This document shows, in pieces, positions 17,304 through 25,741 of a stretch of 64,000 bases of DNA. The translations under genes and the position numbers were made by a program. The stretch covers positions 1 to 64,000 of the forward strand of contig CAWAFE010000056.1 in NCBI GenBank assembly GCA_963781215.1, in the 5' to 3' direction. Position 1 is the first letter of the stretch. The number at the start of each line of letters is the position of its first letter. The notes under the pieces were generated by a model, which saw nothing but the letters and a program-made list of their open reading frames with translations, did no database searches and was not told the origin of the DNA. The DNA is from AP-15 sp963781215 (lineage in GTDB: Bacteria > Pseudomonadota > Alphaproteobacteria > ATCC43930 > CGMCC-115725).

Positions 17304-17537
17304 ATGAGTGAAACGGTCGCCACCGTTGAGATAGCTGGTTCCGGCTCTCCAAGTTACCTTACACCGCGAAAAGCAACTCCTCCGAGTTGGCCGTCGCCCT
17401 CAACCCTGCTCAGCTCGGTGCTAACTTCGTTTGTCACTGTCACGGTAGCGTCGCACCGGGATACAGTGTTTCTAACTCGCGGCCATCAGAGGATCATGGA
17501 TCGCGCATTGCGTCGATCAGTTCGAATTATCGCGTGA
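17304..17537 (+). CDS. Small hypothetical protein downstream of TIGR04255
   Basis: A 77-residue frame beginning MSETVATVEIAGSGSPSY, whose ATG overlaps the end of the TIGR04255 gene, suggesting coupled translation. I do not recognise it. It is rich in Ser, Thr and Pro in the middle and basic at the end. The last third may be altered by a frameshift, because the neighbouring frame from 17476 reads on in plausible protein sequence into the next gene. It shares the low GC content of this block. Confidence 0.45.
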   Translation: MSETVATVEIAGSGSPSYLTPRKATPPSWPSPSTLLSSVLTSFVTVTVASHRDTVFLTRGHQRIMDRALRRSVRIIA

Positions 17538-17550
17538 GCCGGGATACCCC

Positions 17551-18126
17551 GTGCAGTATCAGAACGCATTACAGGTCTGTCTCAAGAGCTTGCGAGCCGA
17601 CCCTGCGAGGTTCTACGGGCCATCAGCGGATTTGCCGCTAGGATCAGGTGTATTAGTTCGGGATTGCGCGATGGCTATGCCGCACCCCGTGGAAATGAAA
17701 TTTGACACCGGAGTCGGGCTAGCGCTGGTGCTGACGCACGAATGCGATATCGATCAGAATAACGAGCGCTTTTTCAATGACTTGCTGTTGGTTTGCCCCA
17801 TCATCTTGCTGGATCATTTCTGTGCTGAATGTGAAGAGGACGGAGGCACCGGAGCATGGGGAGGCATTCTACCGGCTATAGCCCGAGATGATGTGTACCG
17901 GGCAATGTATCTTCCTCCCCTTCCAACTCAGTGGTCGTGTCCTGAAATGGAAGGCGGCGGCATACTTTATCTTAATCACATATCGACTTCGTGTGTCCGA
18001 TGGTTCTCAGATGTACGGCACCAACAAATCTGTAGTTTATCTGCCCGTGGGTTGCAGGCTTTTGATATAAAGCTAAAGAACCACTTGTTCCGGGAAAAAG
18101 CTAACGAGCTGTGGTTCACTCGATAA
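17551..18126 (+). CDS. Hypothetical protein with LTHECDID motif
   Basis: A 191-residue soluble protein starting at GTG 17551 (no ATG is available in frame before it; the frame opens at 17476). It is rich in Cys and acidic residues, with GLALVLTHECDIDQNNERFF and a later CAECEEDGG stretch that might bind metal. I do not recognise a named family. It is third in the transferred TIGR04255 block and has the same low GC content, so the three genes probably moved together and may act together. No transmembrane segment is seen. Confidence 0.6.
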   Translation: MQYQNALQVCLKSLRADPARFYGPSADLPLGSGVLVRDCAMAMPHPVEMKFDTGVGLALVLTHECDIDQNNERFFNDLLLVCPIILLDHFCAECEEDGGTGAWGGILPAIARDDVYRAMYLPPLPTQWSCPEMEGGGILYLNHISTSCVRWFSDVRHQQICSLSARGLQAFDIKLKNHLFREKANELWFTR

Positions 18127-18278
18127 AATAGCTTCCTCAGGTTAAGTTTTTCGTTCGCGTCCGGGAGGTGAATCCGTGAGGCTAGGGTTATCTTGTTTCT
18201 TGCGCGATTCGGAGCGGCTGTCAAAGTAGGATAAATGTCACCCTTGGCGTTATTTGGTGCTTGGATTGATCGCGGGCT

Positions 18279-18842
18279 TTATAGTCGGGAAATCGTGCTT
18301 TGGCTCACGTCATAGCTGCGCGCGAGTTCGGCGAGCGTCGCGCCCTGCGCCCGCCGGCGGCGGGCCTCGGCCTTCTGCGCATCGGTCAATCGCGGCGGCC
18401 GGCCCATGCGCTGCCCCCGCTTCTGCGCCCGGCTGCGGCCCTCGGCGGTGCGGGTGCGGATAAGATCGCGCTCCACGTCGGCGAGGCCTCCGAGGACGGC
18501 GATCATCAAGCGCCCGGTGCTGGTGCCGGTGTCGGCCCACGGCTCCGCCAGAGAACGGAATTGCGCCTTCGCGTCCACGATCTGCTTGACGATGGCGAAC
18601 AGGTCGAAGGTGCTGCGCGCGAGGCGGTCGATGCGCGTCACCGTCACCACGTCGCCGGGGGCGAGGCCCTTGAGCATTTTGAGAAGCTCGCGCCGCTCGT
18701 TGTGCGCGCCCGTCACCTTCTCGCGATAAATCTTGGTGCAGCCCGCGCCGCGCAACTGCTCAAGCTGGGTGTCAAGCGTCTGTCCGTAGGTGCTGACGCG
18801 CGCATAGCCGATGAGGCGGTTTTTCGGGTGCGTTTCGGCCAT
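18279..18842 (-). CDS. Serine recombinase (resolvase/invertase family)
   Basis: A 187-residue small serine recombinase: N-terminal catalytic domain with YARVSTYGQT (nucleophile Ser17), TRIDRLARSTFDLF and the GGLADVERDLIRTRTAEGRS hinge, then a C-terminal HTH (ATLAELARSYDVSQSTISRL) that ends exactly with the recognition helix. It could resolve or invert DNA between specific sites; no paired sites were identified by eye. It borders the low-GC TIGR04255 block and may have been part of the element that carried it. Confidence 0.9.
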   Translation of the reverse strand: MAETHPKNRLIGYARVSTYGQTLDTQLEQLRGAGCTKIYREKVTGAHNERRELLKMLKGLAPGDVVTVTRIDRLARSTFDLFAIVKQIVDAKAQFRSLAEPWADTGTSTGRLMIAVLGGLADVERDLIRTRTAEGRSRAQKRGQRMGRPPRLTDAQKAEARRRRAQGATLAELARSYDVSQSTISRL

Positions 18843-18923
18843 ATCTTACAGCAAACGTAACCCATTGATCGGACAAGGGCAAGGAATTTCCCGAAAGTCT
18901 TGAGGCACCAATGGCCGCCTAAT

Positions 18924-20393
18924 TCAGTGCACTGCGAGCAGGGTGTCCTTGTATATCTTTCCATCCTTCATGATGACCATGAAGTTCTTGTCCGGTTTAG
19001 AGACAATCTCGATGTTGTTAATGGGATTACCATCGACCACCAGCAGATCGGCAAGCGCACCCTCTTCGATAATCCCCAACTTTCCCTGGTAAGGGTTGCG
19101 CGGACCAGACATCGCCAAAAGCTCGCCGTTGACAGAAGTCGCCATCTTCAGAATGTCGGCGTTATCGTACCAGCGGGTTAAATGAGTCAGCATCAAGCCT
19201 TGGCGTTCGGTTATTTTATTGGAAAACAATAGATCACTTCCGAACGCAGTCTTGACCTTGTGTTTTATCGCGAGCGTATAGACAGTGTTGGTTCCGGCGA
19301 TTACCTGGAGTAGGTTCGCCCGGCTTTGGCCGACCAAGGGAGGCGCGTCGTCCTCGCTGACAAATGGTTGCGTGCTGAGCCATATGTCCTTTTGCGCCAT
19401 GAGCATGGCGGTCGCCTCATCCATCAGATGCCCGTGCTCGATGCATTGGGTTCCCGCATTGATGGCCCGCTAAATCTGCGCAGGCGGGTAGGCGTGCACT
19501 GCCACATAGGTGTTCCGGTCGGCGGCGGCCTCGACGCCCGCTCGGAACTCGGGCTCGCTGAAGGTAAACATGTCCAGCGTAGTGCGCCACGACGCAACAC
19601 CTCCTCCGCCCACAAGTTTGATTTGGGAGGCACCTAGGACCAGCTGTTCGCGCACGCGCAACCTGACCTCATCTGCACTGTCGGCAATATAGGCGCTGCC
19701 CGTCAGCTCCGTGTAGCTCAGCGGGCCGCCCGGGCTCCTTGGAAGATCTGCGAGCGGACGCATGTCCCCATGTCCGCCAGTCGTCGTGATCATGGCGCCC
19801 GACGGAAAGATGCGAGGCCCCGTCACAAGCCCATCGTCGATCGCCTGCTTCAACGCAAATGACGGGCCGCCGAGGTCCCGGACGGTGGTGAAGCCCCGCA
19901 TCAGTGTTCTTTCAGCCTGGGCGCTTGCGGCAAGAAAGATATAGCCGATGTCTGCCGAGAGCAGAGCGTTGAGCGGGAGCGCCGCGAAGATCGTATGCCA
20001 ATGCGCGTCGATCAGGCCCGGCATCATCACCCGTCCGCCGCAATCGATCATCCGCGCGCCTTCCGGTGGGGTCACGTCACCGGCGGTGATCTGCTTTATA
20101 CGATTGCCCTCGACGAGGAGGCGAACCCCTTCGCGCAAGGCGTTGGACTTTCCGTCGAAAAGCAGAAAATTCCCGAACACGATTGGCGGCGTGGGGCCGG
20201 GAGGTGCCGCTCGCGCGCCCGCTGGCTGAACAAGCCCGAGTGATGTCAGTGAGGCACCCACCCCGGCGATAAAGCCGCGTCGAGACATTTCCCGGTTGAT
20301 TCGACGAGCAGCAGATTGAAGTTGCGGCATGCAACAAAGACAGGTCGGACAACTGGAAAGAGCGACTTGATCGGAGTGTGTGCGTGAAGACAT
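18924..20393 (-). pseudogene. Imidazolonepropionase-like amidohydrolase, broken by one amber codon
   Basis: The frame runs 489 residues from ATG 20393 (GGGAGG six bases upstream) to 18924, broken only by TAG at codon 308 (19470-19472) in ...AVHAYPPAQI*RAINAGTQCIEHGHL. The position would be Gln (CAG) in an intact copy. The protein has a twin-arginine signal (SRRGFIAGVG), metal ligands HWH (131, 133), a lysine in QIKLVGGGG, His in AVHAY, His in EHGH and an Asp in FGSDLL, all present. Apart from the stop everything looks functional, so it is either a very recent pseudogene, a sequencing error or a read-through gene. A possible internal restart is ATG 19424. Confidence 0.85.
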
Positions 20394-20494
20394 CGTAAAC
20401 CTCCCAAGCTCGCAGAAGTTGGTTTGCAATCTTCCGTCTCTAACGGGCCATTGCCGCCCGATTCACGCGTCGTTCTCAAGCGGCCGGTGCTCGG

Positions 20495-20588
20495 TGAAAA
20501 TATTTGTGCACCCAGCTTCGGTCAGGGCGTCGCGCTGCAAGGCAAGGTTCTGGTCGACGGTCGAAACGCGGGCGTAGCCGATCAGCAT
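20495..20588 (-). pseudogene. N-terminal remnant of a second serine recombinase
   Basis: The reverse strand from ATG 20588 reads MLIGYARVSTVDQNLALQRD followed by ALTEAGCTNIF, clearly the first 31 or so residues of a resolvase, after which the homology stops. It differs from the intact recombinase at 18279. It lies just upstream of the amidohydrolase gene. Confidence 0.8.
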
Positions 20589-21052
20589 CGGCTTCGACGT
20601 GATGTCGCCGGCGTCGGATGATCGCGCTCGCGCGACCTTCGACGCGGCCGGGCGAAGTTGCCGCTTCGCCCGCTCGGCTGTGTGACCGACCTTTGTCCAT
20701 TTGATCGTCGTGAACCTACTCGAAACTCAACCGCACCCTGGCGTTTTGCGGGGCCGAAAATCAAGAATGCGTTTTGAGAGACGTTTAAGCCGTTTTCCTT
20801 GCGTAGTTTTCTGTTGCGCCTATCTCTCTCAAAAACCTTCCTTTCGAGAGGGATTCCGCATTTTTGGTTGGCCCTCATCGCGTTATGGACGCGGGGCGCC
20901 CGTACTCGGGCTTCGGCACGGGTGCCCAAATTCATCCCGAGGCCTTCCGTCGCCCAGGCGGCAACGGCCATGCTAAAATCGCCATATTCGCACGATATTG
21001 TTGCGCCTTCCTGGTCCGGCGGAATGGCCGCCGGCGTGGTGGAGGTGATGGG
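20589..21052. other. Stretch without a supported gene
   Basis: Both strands are open in places, but no frame resembles a protein. The last 80 bases hold the upstream region of the DUF5681 gene, with a 29-bp block (20972-21000) that recurs at 25857-25885. Confidence 0.5.
20972..21000 (+). repeat. Block shared with 25857-25885 (DUF5681 upstream element)
   Basis: GCTAAAATCGCCATATTC here and GCTATAATTGCCATATTC at 25857 start two closely related 29-bp blocks ending in ATTG. Both may be promoters with a TAAAAT or TATAAT -10 box. One precedes the DUF5681 gene; the other precedes decayed sequence. Confidence 0.55.
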
Positions 21053-21457
21053 ATGGCTGCAAATTCCCTGCAGAATGCAGCAGAAAGAGCGTCGCCGGCC
21101 GGTGGGCCGAAGCCTCGCGGCAAGCCCTTTCGAAAAGGGCAATCGGGCAACCCGGTGGGGCGGATCCGCGGCTCGCGGAACAAAAAGACGCTGGCCGCCG
21201 AATTATTGCTCGAAGGCGAGGCCGAGGCGCTGACCCGAAAGGCGATCGAGATGGCTCTCGAAGGCGATCCGACGGCGCTCAAGCTGTGCTTTGAAAGCCT
21301 CCATTCGCGGCGCCGCCACCGCAGCTTGCGGCTCGACTTGCCGCCGCTCAAGGGGCCGGCCGATCCCGGCCCGTTCATGACCGCGATCGCCGCCGCGATC
21401 GCCGGCGGCGAGATCACCTCGGGCGAAGCCTCGGAGCTGGCGCTGGTAATCGAGGCA
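21053..21457 (+). pseudogene. DUF5681-domain protein, 3' end replaced by IS sequence
   Basis: From ATG 21053 (GGAGGTGATGGG upstream) the product carries the DUF5681 signature GKPFRKGQSGNPVGRIRGSRNKK, found in phage- and mobile-element-linked proteins of unknown function. The domain is followed by LLEGEAEALTRKAIEMALEGD and a region reaching SGEASELALVIEA. At about 21450-21457 the sequence changes to the antisense of an IS481-like transposase. The frame stays open to 21646 but codes for no real protein there. The normal C-terminal helices are therefore lost. Confidence 0.75.
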
Positions 21458-21932
21458 TCTCAGGCGGGTGCGATTGTAGTCGGCGACGAAGGCGTGGAGG
21501 TAGGTGTCGCGCTCGGCGTGATCGAGGAAACGGCGGTGGTGGGCGGTGCGGTTCTGCGGCACGCGGTCGAGGTGTTCGCCAAGGCGTCGGTTGAAGCGCT
21601 CGGCCATGCCGTTGGTTTGCGGCCGGAGGGCCGGGTGAGGCGGTGATCGATGCGATGCCCGGCACAGGTGCGGTCGAAAGGATGCTGGCCCGAGGGTTTG
21701 TCGTGGGGCTTGCCCTTCTTGTCGACGGCGAAGCGGTCGGTGAACTCGGAGCCGTTGTCGGTCAGGATGGTGTGGACCTTGAGCGGAAAGCTGTCGAGAA
21801 AGCGGGTAAGAAAGCCTGCGGCGGTGACGGCGCGGCGATCGGGCAGGATCTCGAGATAGACAAAGCTGTCAATGGCGGGGCAATTTTGCTCAGTTTGGGC
21901 GGAGTAAATTTCCCCAGGTGTCGGGGCGGCGA

Positions 21933-22799
21933 TCAGGCGATTGCGGGCTGGGTCGCTTGATGCTTCGGCGGGCGGCCACGTCGCCGCGGCGGCTGGGTCA
22001 TGCTGCCGAAGAGTGAGCCGACCCGGAGGTTTTCTGGGATCAGATCGGCATGCTGGCGCAGCCGATAGCTTACTCCCTCGATGTGGATGACGACGGCATG
22101 GTGAAGCAGGCGATCGAGCAGCGCGGTGGCGACAACCGGATGTCCGAAGACGTCGCCCCATTCGGCGAAGCCGCGGTTTGAGGTCAGGATCATGGCGCCG
22201 CGTTCGTAGCGGGCGTTGACCAGTTGGAAGAACAGGTTGCCGCCGCCGGGAACGACCGGCAGATAGCCGATTTCATCGACGATCAGCAGCTGCGGCCGGC
22301 ACAAGAAGCGCAGCCGCTCGCGCAAAGTGCCCTCCCGCTCAGCCTTGGCCAGCGAGGTGATCAACTCGGCCAGGGTGCAGAAGTAGACGCCGCGCCCCGC
22401 CTTGACAGCTTCGACGCCGAGGGCGATGGCGAGGTGTGTCTTGCCGCAGCCGGGCTGCCCGAGGAAGTGTACGACCTCGTGCCGGTCGATAAACTCCAGT
22501 TGCGCCAGGGCGAGGATCCGGTTGCGGTCGAGCGAGGGCTGGAATGCGAAGTCGAAGCCGGCCAGAGTCTTGATGCTGACCAGGCGTCCCATCTTGAGCG
22601 CCGCCTTGATGCGGCGTCCTTCGCGCAGGGTGAGCTCCTCGCCGAGCAGAGCGTCGACCGCTTCTAGAACGCCGATCTCGCCGCGCTCGAGCTGGCGCAT
22701 GATGTGATCGAGGACTTCGAGCGCGCGCGGCATTTTGAGCCCGACCAGATGGCGACGCACCTGGTCGATCGTGCTCGGCATTGCGTCATCGCTTCTCAC
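21933..22799 (-). CDS. istB: IS21-family helper ATPase IstB
   Basis: A 288-residue AAA+ ATPase with Walker A GQPGCGKTHLA, Walker B LLIVDEIGYLP and sensor ILTSNRGFAEWGDVF. It assembles with IstA and target DNA to direct IS21 insertion. GTG 22799 overlaps the istA stop (GTGA) with GGGAGG in front, so it is translationally coupled; ATG 22781 is an alternative. The C terminus has a short basic tail PPRRRGRPPKH. Confidence 0.92.
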   Translation of the reverse strand: MRSDDAMPSTIDQVRRHLVGLKMPRALEVLDHIMRQLERGEIGVLEAVDALLGEELTLREGRRIKAALKMGRLVSIKTLAGFDFAFQPSLDRNRILALAQLEFIDRHEVVHFLGQPGCGKTHLAIALGVEAVKAGRGVYFCTLAELITSLAKAEREGTLRERLRFLCRPQLLIVDEIGYLPVVPGGGNLFFQLVNARYERGAMILTSNRGFAEWGDVFGHPVVATALLDRLLHHAVVIHIEGVSYRLRQHADLIPENLRVGSLFGSMTQPPRRRGRPPKHQATQPAIA

Positions 22800-24064
22800 G
22801 CCCGGCCTCCCTCGCCGGCGAGTCGCCGTGCCACGGCGTCATAGAAGGCCAGCGAGCGCGGTACGATGACGGCTCCGACCGGAGCCGTCATCGGTGGCGT
22901 CTCGCGTACGGTGGTGCTGTTAGCCGGCGGTGGCGCCGTCCTATGGCCACCGGCGATGCGCCGCTGGCCGCGGCCTTCGAGCACCGGATGGACAGCGATC
23001 AGTTTGTCGTCCTCCAGAATGCGGATCTCATTGGCGAGGGTCTGCACCTCGACGATGCGCCGCCGGGTGCAGTCCGGAACCGAATAGAGATTGCCGCCGA
23101 CCGACACCATGCCCTCACGAGTGACGCGGCGGTCGAGGGTGAGGACGAGGCTGAACGGCGTCGCCGGCAGCGGCTTGAGGTACGGCTTCTCTTCGGCAAA
23201 GTGCTCCAGAACGATGCGGCCAGTGGTGGCATGCCGACGGGGGTTGGCGACGGTATCGAGCCAGTGCTGGAACTGGCCGTTTAGGTCATCGAGGTTGCGG
23301 AAGGAGCGGCCGAGGAAGAAGTCTTCACGAACATAGCGGAAGGGCCGTTCCACTTTGCCCTTGGTCTTGGCCCGGTAAGGCCGGCAAGCCTTGGGCAGGA
23401 AGCGGTAATGCGCCGCCAGATCGAGGAGCTTGCGATTGTAGGCGATGCCCTGATCGTCGACCTCGCCCAGCACCGCCGTCTTCATGCGGTCGTAGAGGAT
23501 CTCGGCCGGCGCTCCGCCCAGCGCCTCGAAGGCGGCGATATGGCAGCGCAGAACGGTTTGCAGGTCCTGGTGCGCGACGAAGCGGCCCCACATCATGCGG
23601 CTGTGGCCGAGCACCAGCGAGAACAGCCAAACGATCCGCTCGGCTCCGGGCTGGTCGGTGAAAACGGTCCGAAAGTAGGCGAAATCGACCTGGGCCTGCT
23701 TACCCGGCGGGGTCTCGAAGCGGCGCTCAAAGGCCTGCAGCGCTTTCGGGCGCACGGTGCGCAAAAAATCCTTCAGTGCGGTGTAGCCTCCGGAATAGCC
23801 GAGCTCTTTGATCTCGCGCAGCAGACGGCTGCCGGTGAGCTCGGGAAAGGCGGCGATCCGTTCCCGCAGATATGTCTCGAACGCCGCCACCACGGTCGCG
23901 CGCGGCTGCCGGGGTCCGTAGGCCGGAGCCTTCAGGCCACGCTCGATGTATTTGCGAACCGTCTTGCGGTCGCATTCCAGCTGCCGGGCAATCGCCGAGA
24001 CCGACAGCCCCTGTTGATGCAGATCCAGGATCATCACCAGCTCCCCCAATCGGATCACCGCCAC
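22796..24064 (-). CDS. istA: IS21-family transposase IstA
   Basis: A 422-residue transposase with an N-terminal HTH (QGLSVSAIARQLECDRKTVRKYI). Its DDE core has Asp in VDFAYFRTVF, Asp in ILYDRMKTAVL and Glu in GKVERPFRYVREDFF, followed by a beta-barrel domain (GNLYSVPDCTRRRIVEV). All expected catalytic residues are visible, so the element could still be active. It runs into istB by a four-base overlap. Confidence 0.92.
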   Translation of the reverse strand: MAVIRLGELVMILDLHQQGLSVSAIARQLECDRKTVRKYIERGLKAPAYGPRQPRATVVAAFETYLRERIAAFPELTGSRLLREIKELGYSGGYTALKDFLRTVRPKALQAFERRFETPPGKQAQVDFAYFRTVFTDQPGAERIVWLFSLVLGHSRMMWGRFVAHQDLQTVLRCHIAAFEALGGAPAEILYDRMKTAVLGEVDDQGIAYNRKLLDLAAHYRFLPKACRPYRAKTKGKVERPFRYVREDFFLGRSFRNLDDLNGQFQHWLDTVANPRRHATTGRIVLEHFAEEKPYLKPLPATPFSLVLTLDRRVTREGMVSVGGNLYSVPDCTRRRIVEVQTLANEIRILEDDKLIAVHPVLEGRGQRRIAGGHRTAPPPANSTTVRETPPMTAPVGAVIVPRSLAFYDAVARRLAGEGGRA

Positions 24065-24827
24065 GCCCCTCCCGCCGATCGGGAGGGATCATCGGGTCAT
24101 CGGTGAGGGGGCGGGCCTCGGGGCGCGCCGGGAGGCCCGGCGTCACACCTGGGGAAAATTCAAACGGCGCTTCTGGGGAGAATCACTCCGCCGTCGACAA
24201 AAGCGGGTGGCGCGGTCGATGGCGACAGGCATAACTGCGCCGGCGGTTGGAGCGGCGGCAGGTATTTGACGTCGATGTGGATGAAGCCGGCCGGGGTGTC
24301 GGTGTGAAAGGGGACTGCCGGGGCTTTCTCGGGGGTGAGGCGAGCCGAGATCGCGTGCCGCTGCAGGCAGCGGTGGATGGCACTGCGCGACAGCTCGGGG
24401 TTGAGAGCGCCGCATCGCCTCGACGATGTCGTCGAGCGGCAAGGCGAGGCTGCGGCGCAGCTCGACCACCAGGGCTTCTTCCCACTGCGTCATCGACGTG
24501 CTCAGCCGGTGCGGCCGGGTCGAGCGGTCGGTGACGTCGTGGCGGGCTTTCCACCGGGCGACGGTGCGGCTGTGGATGCCGAGTTCGCGGGCGAGCGCAG
24601 CGTTGTTCGCCTGGCTCTTCTGGATGTAGGCGCGGGTGCGCGGGGTGGTGGTGGCGTTGGCGTGCAGTTTGAGATCTATCACCCGGTACTCCCCTCGATC
24701 GGTCGGTTGCAGCACCGGGATCGCGTCCGGGGGACGCTCGCCCCGGTGGGTCCACAGGTCCCTCCCGCGCGCCGCCCCGCCAAACTCGCGGGGGTCGCGG
24801 CGCGGGCCCGCGGGTCCCTCCCATGGA

Positions 24828-25232
24828 CTACCGGGACGAGCTGCGCTTCCTCTCGCAGCCGCCGCAACAGTTCGACAGCTTGCCACAGCCGAGTGCTATC
24901 GCGCCAATCTTTCGGGACGGAACACCTGCGCCGGGGCAGGCTCTATGCCGAGGCGAGCTGGCGGGCGCGATCGGCGCTTTGCCCGGCTTTCGGGTCTTGT
25001 CGCGCAGCAGACCCTCGACCCCGCTCTCGGCGAAGCGTCGTTGCCACCGCCACACCGTCGGCCGGCTGATGCCGATGCTGTGCGCCGCCCGCTGCGCCGA
25101 GTGCCGATCTGCTGAGGCGAGCACGATGCGCGCCCGCTCCACATGCTGGCGCGGCCGATTGCGGTCGGCCGCGATGGCTGACAACTGCTCGCGCTCCGCG
25201 GCGCTCAAAACCACACAGACCTGCTTTGCCAT
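24828..25232 (-). pseudogene. IS630-family transposase, N-terminal remnant
   Basis: From ATG 25232 the reverse strand reads MAKQVCVVLSAAEREQL, then an HTH (SIGISRPTVWRWQRRF) and GVEGLLRDKTRKPGKAPIA, the N-terminal domain of IS630 transposases. After about 95 residues the similarity ends and the DDE domain is missing. The sequence then meets the 5' side of the IS481-like element around 24830-24900. Confidence 0.8.
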
Positions 25233-25330
25233 GGCTCTATCCCCCAAACCATGGCCCAGTATCCCACATCCGGGAGACGTCATGAATCCTCTGAATGATT
25301 CAGAACACTAGATTGCAGGGTTAGGGTCAT

Positions 25331-25741
25331 ATGGGCGACGTTTTCACGCCCGAGAAGCGATCGGAGATAATGGCTCGTGTCAAGAGCCGCGGGAACCGCG
25401 CTACGGAATTGCGTTTGATCGAGATATTTCGTGAGTACAAGATTAAGGGTTGGCGTCGGCGTGCACCCCTATTTGGAAATCCAGATTTTATTTTCCGTGT
25501 CCCACGCCTTGCGGTGTTTGTGGATGGCTGTTTTTGGCATAGCTGTCCAATTCACGGCTCCATCCCAGAAACGAACCGTGCCTTTTGGACGGCAAAACTC
25601 GAACGAAACTCGAGCAGGGATCGGGCCGTAGCCGAGAGCCTGCAAGCACGAGGTTGGCATGTCCTGCGGCTCTGGCAACATGAGCTACGCAACCCGCAGC
25701 GCATCGCAGATCGAGTAAAACAGGCCATCGGATTACGGTGA
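25331..25741 (+). CDS. vsr: Very short patch repair (Vsr-like) endonuclease
   Basis: A 136-residue Vsr homologue: FTPEKRSEIMARVKSRGNRATE at the start, catalytic Asp in GNPDFIF (about residue 52), VDGCFWHSCPIHG with the catalytic His and zinc-binding Cys residues, and WHVLRLWQHEL at the end. Vsr nicks DNA 5' of T:G mismatches left by deamination of 5-methylcytosine and normally sits beside a cytosine methyltransferase. None is visible within the window, so it is an orphan. It lies at the edge of the mobile zone. Confidence 0.9.
   Translation: MGDVFTPEKRSEIMARVKSRGNRATELRLIEIFREYKIKGWRRRAPLFGNPDFIFRVPRLAVFVDGCFWHSCPIHGSIPETNRAFWTAKLERNSSRDRAVAESLQARGWHVLRLWQHELRNPQRIADRVKQAIGLR

Larger units (their letters stand above)
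15143..17311 (+). pseudogene. TIGR04255 family protein, interrupted by an IS3 element
   Basis: The N-terminal 50 codons (SLPERIDPDAILEALVEFRF...) lie at 15143-15294 and the rest at 16696-17311. Removing the IS (15295-16692) and one copy of the ATT target duplication joins ...SQVR directly to LPTADIPQPIRENDPNLRY in one frame, giving 255 residues, the usual size of this sporadically distributed bacterial family of unknown function. The C-terminal part (GGHVFSYHVLPPYPGW..., GFRYINVF) is well preserved, so the insertion looks recent. GC content is much lower than in the flanking chromosome, indicating horizontal transfer. The gene's stop overlaps the next start by eight bases. Confidence 0.85.
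21867..24199 (-). mobile_element. IS21-family element with 5-bp target duplication
   Basis: The element is 2333 bp long. The left end starts TGTCAATGGCGGGG and the right end, on the opposite strand, TGTCGACGGCGGAG; both ends carry internal TTTCCCCAGGTGT repeats, as IS21 elements do. AAAGC flanks both sides (21862-21866 and 24200-24204). It contains istA and istB, both intact, and lies inside the IS481-like transposase. Confidence 0.9.
21450..24682 (-). pseudogene. IS481-family transposase, decayed and interrupted by an IS21 element
   Basis: The transposase starts at GTG 24682 (IDLKLHANATTTPRTRAYIQ, then an HTH with GIHSRTVARWKARHDV). It shifts frame near 24420 and again near 24245, is interrupted by IS21 (21867-24199), resumes with FVYLEILPDRRAVTAAGFLT and the catalytic ILTDNGSEFTDRFA, and shifts frame once more near 21630 (one base missing) before MAERFNRRLGEHL and YNRTRLRCL. 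Joining the flanks of IS21 restores ...AIDRATRF-VYLEILPD in one frame. The 3' end is fused to the DUF5681 gene and no outer inverted repeat is visible, so this element is long dead. Confidence 0.85.

Noticed and set aside
17387..17641. 84-codon plus-strand frame between the two unknown genes
   Set aside because: It overlaps both neighbours in another frame and has no start signal; most likely a shadow.
21203..21607. Separate small transposase gene in this stretch
   Set aside because: It is the C-terminal piece of the frameshifted IS481-like transposase, not an independent gene.
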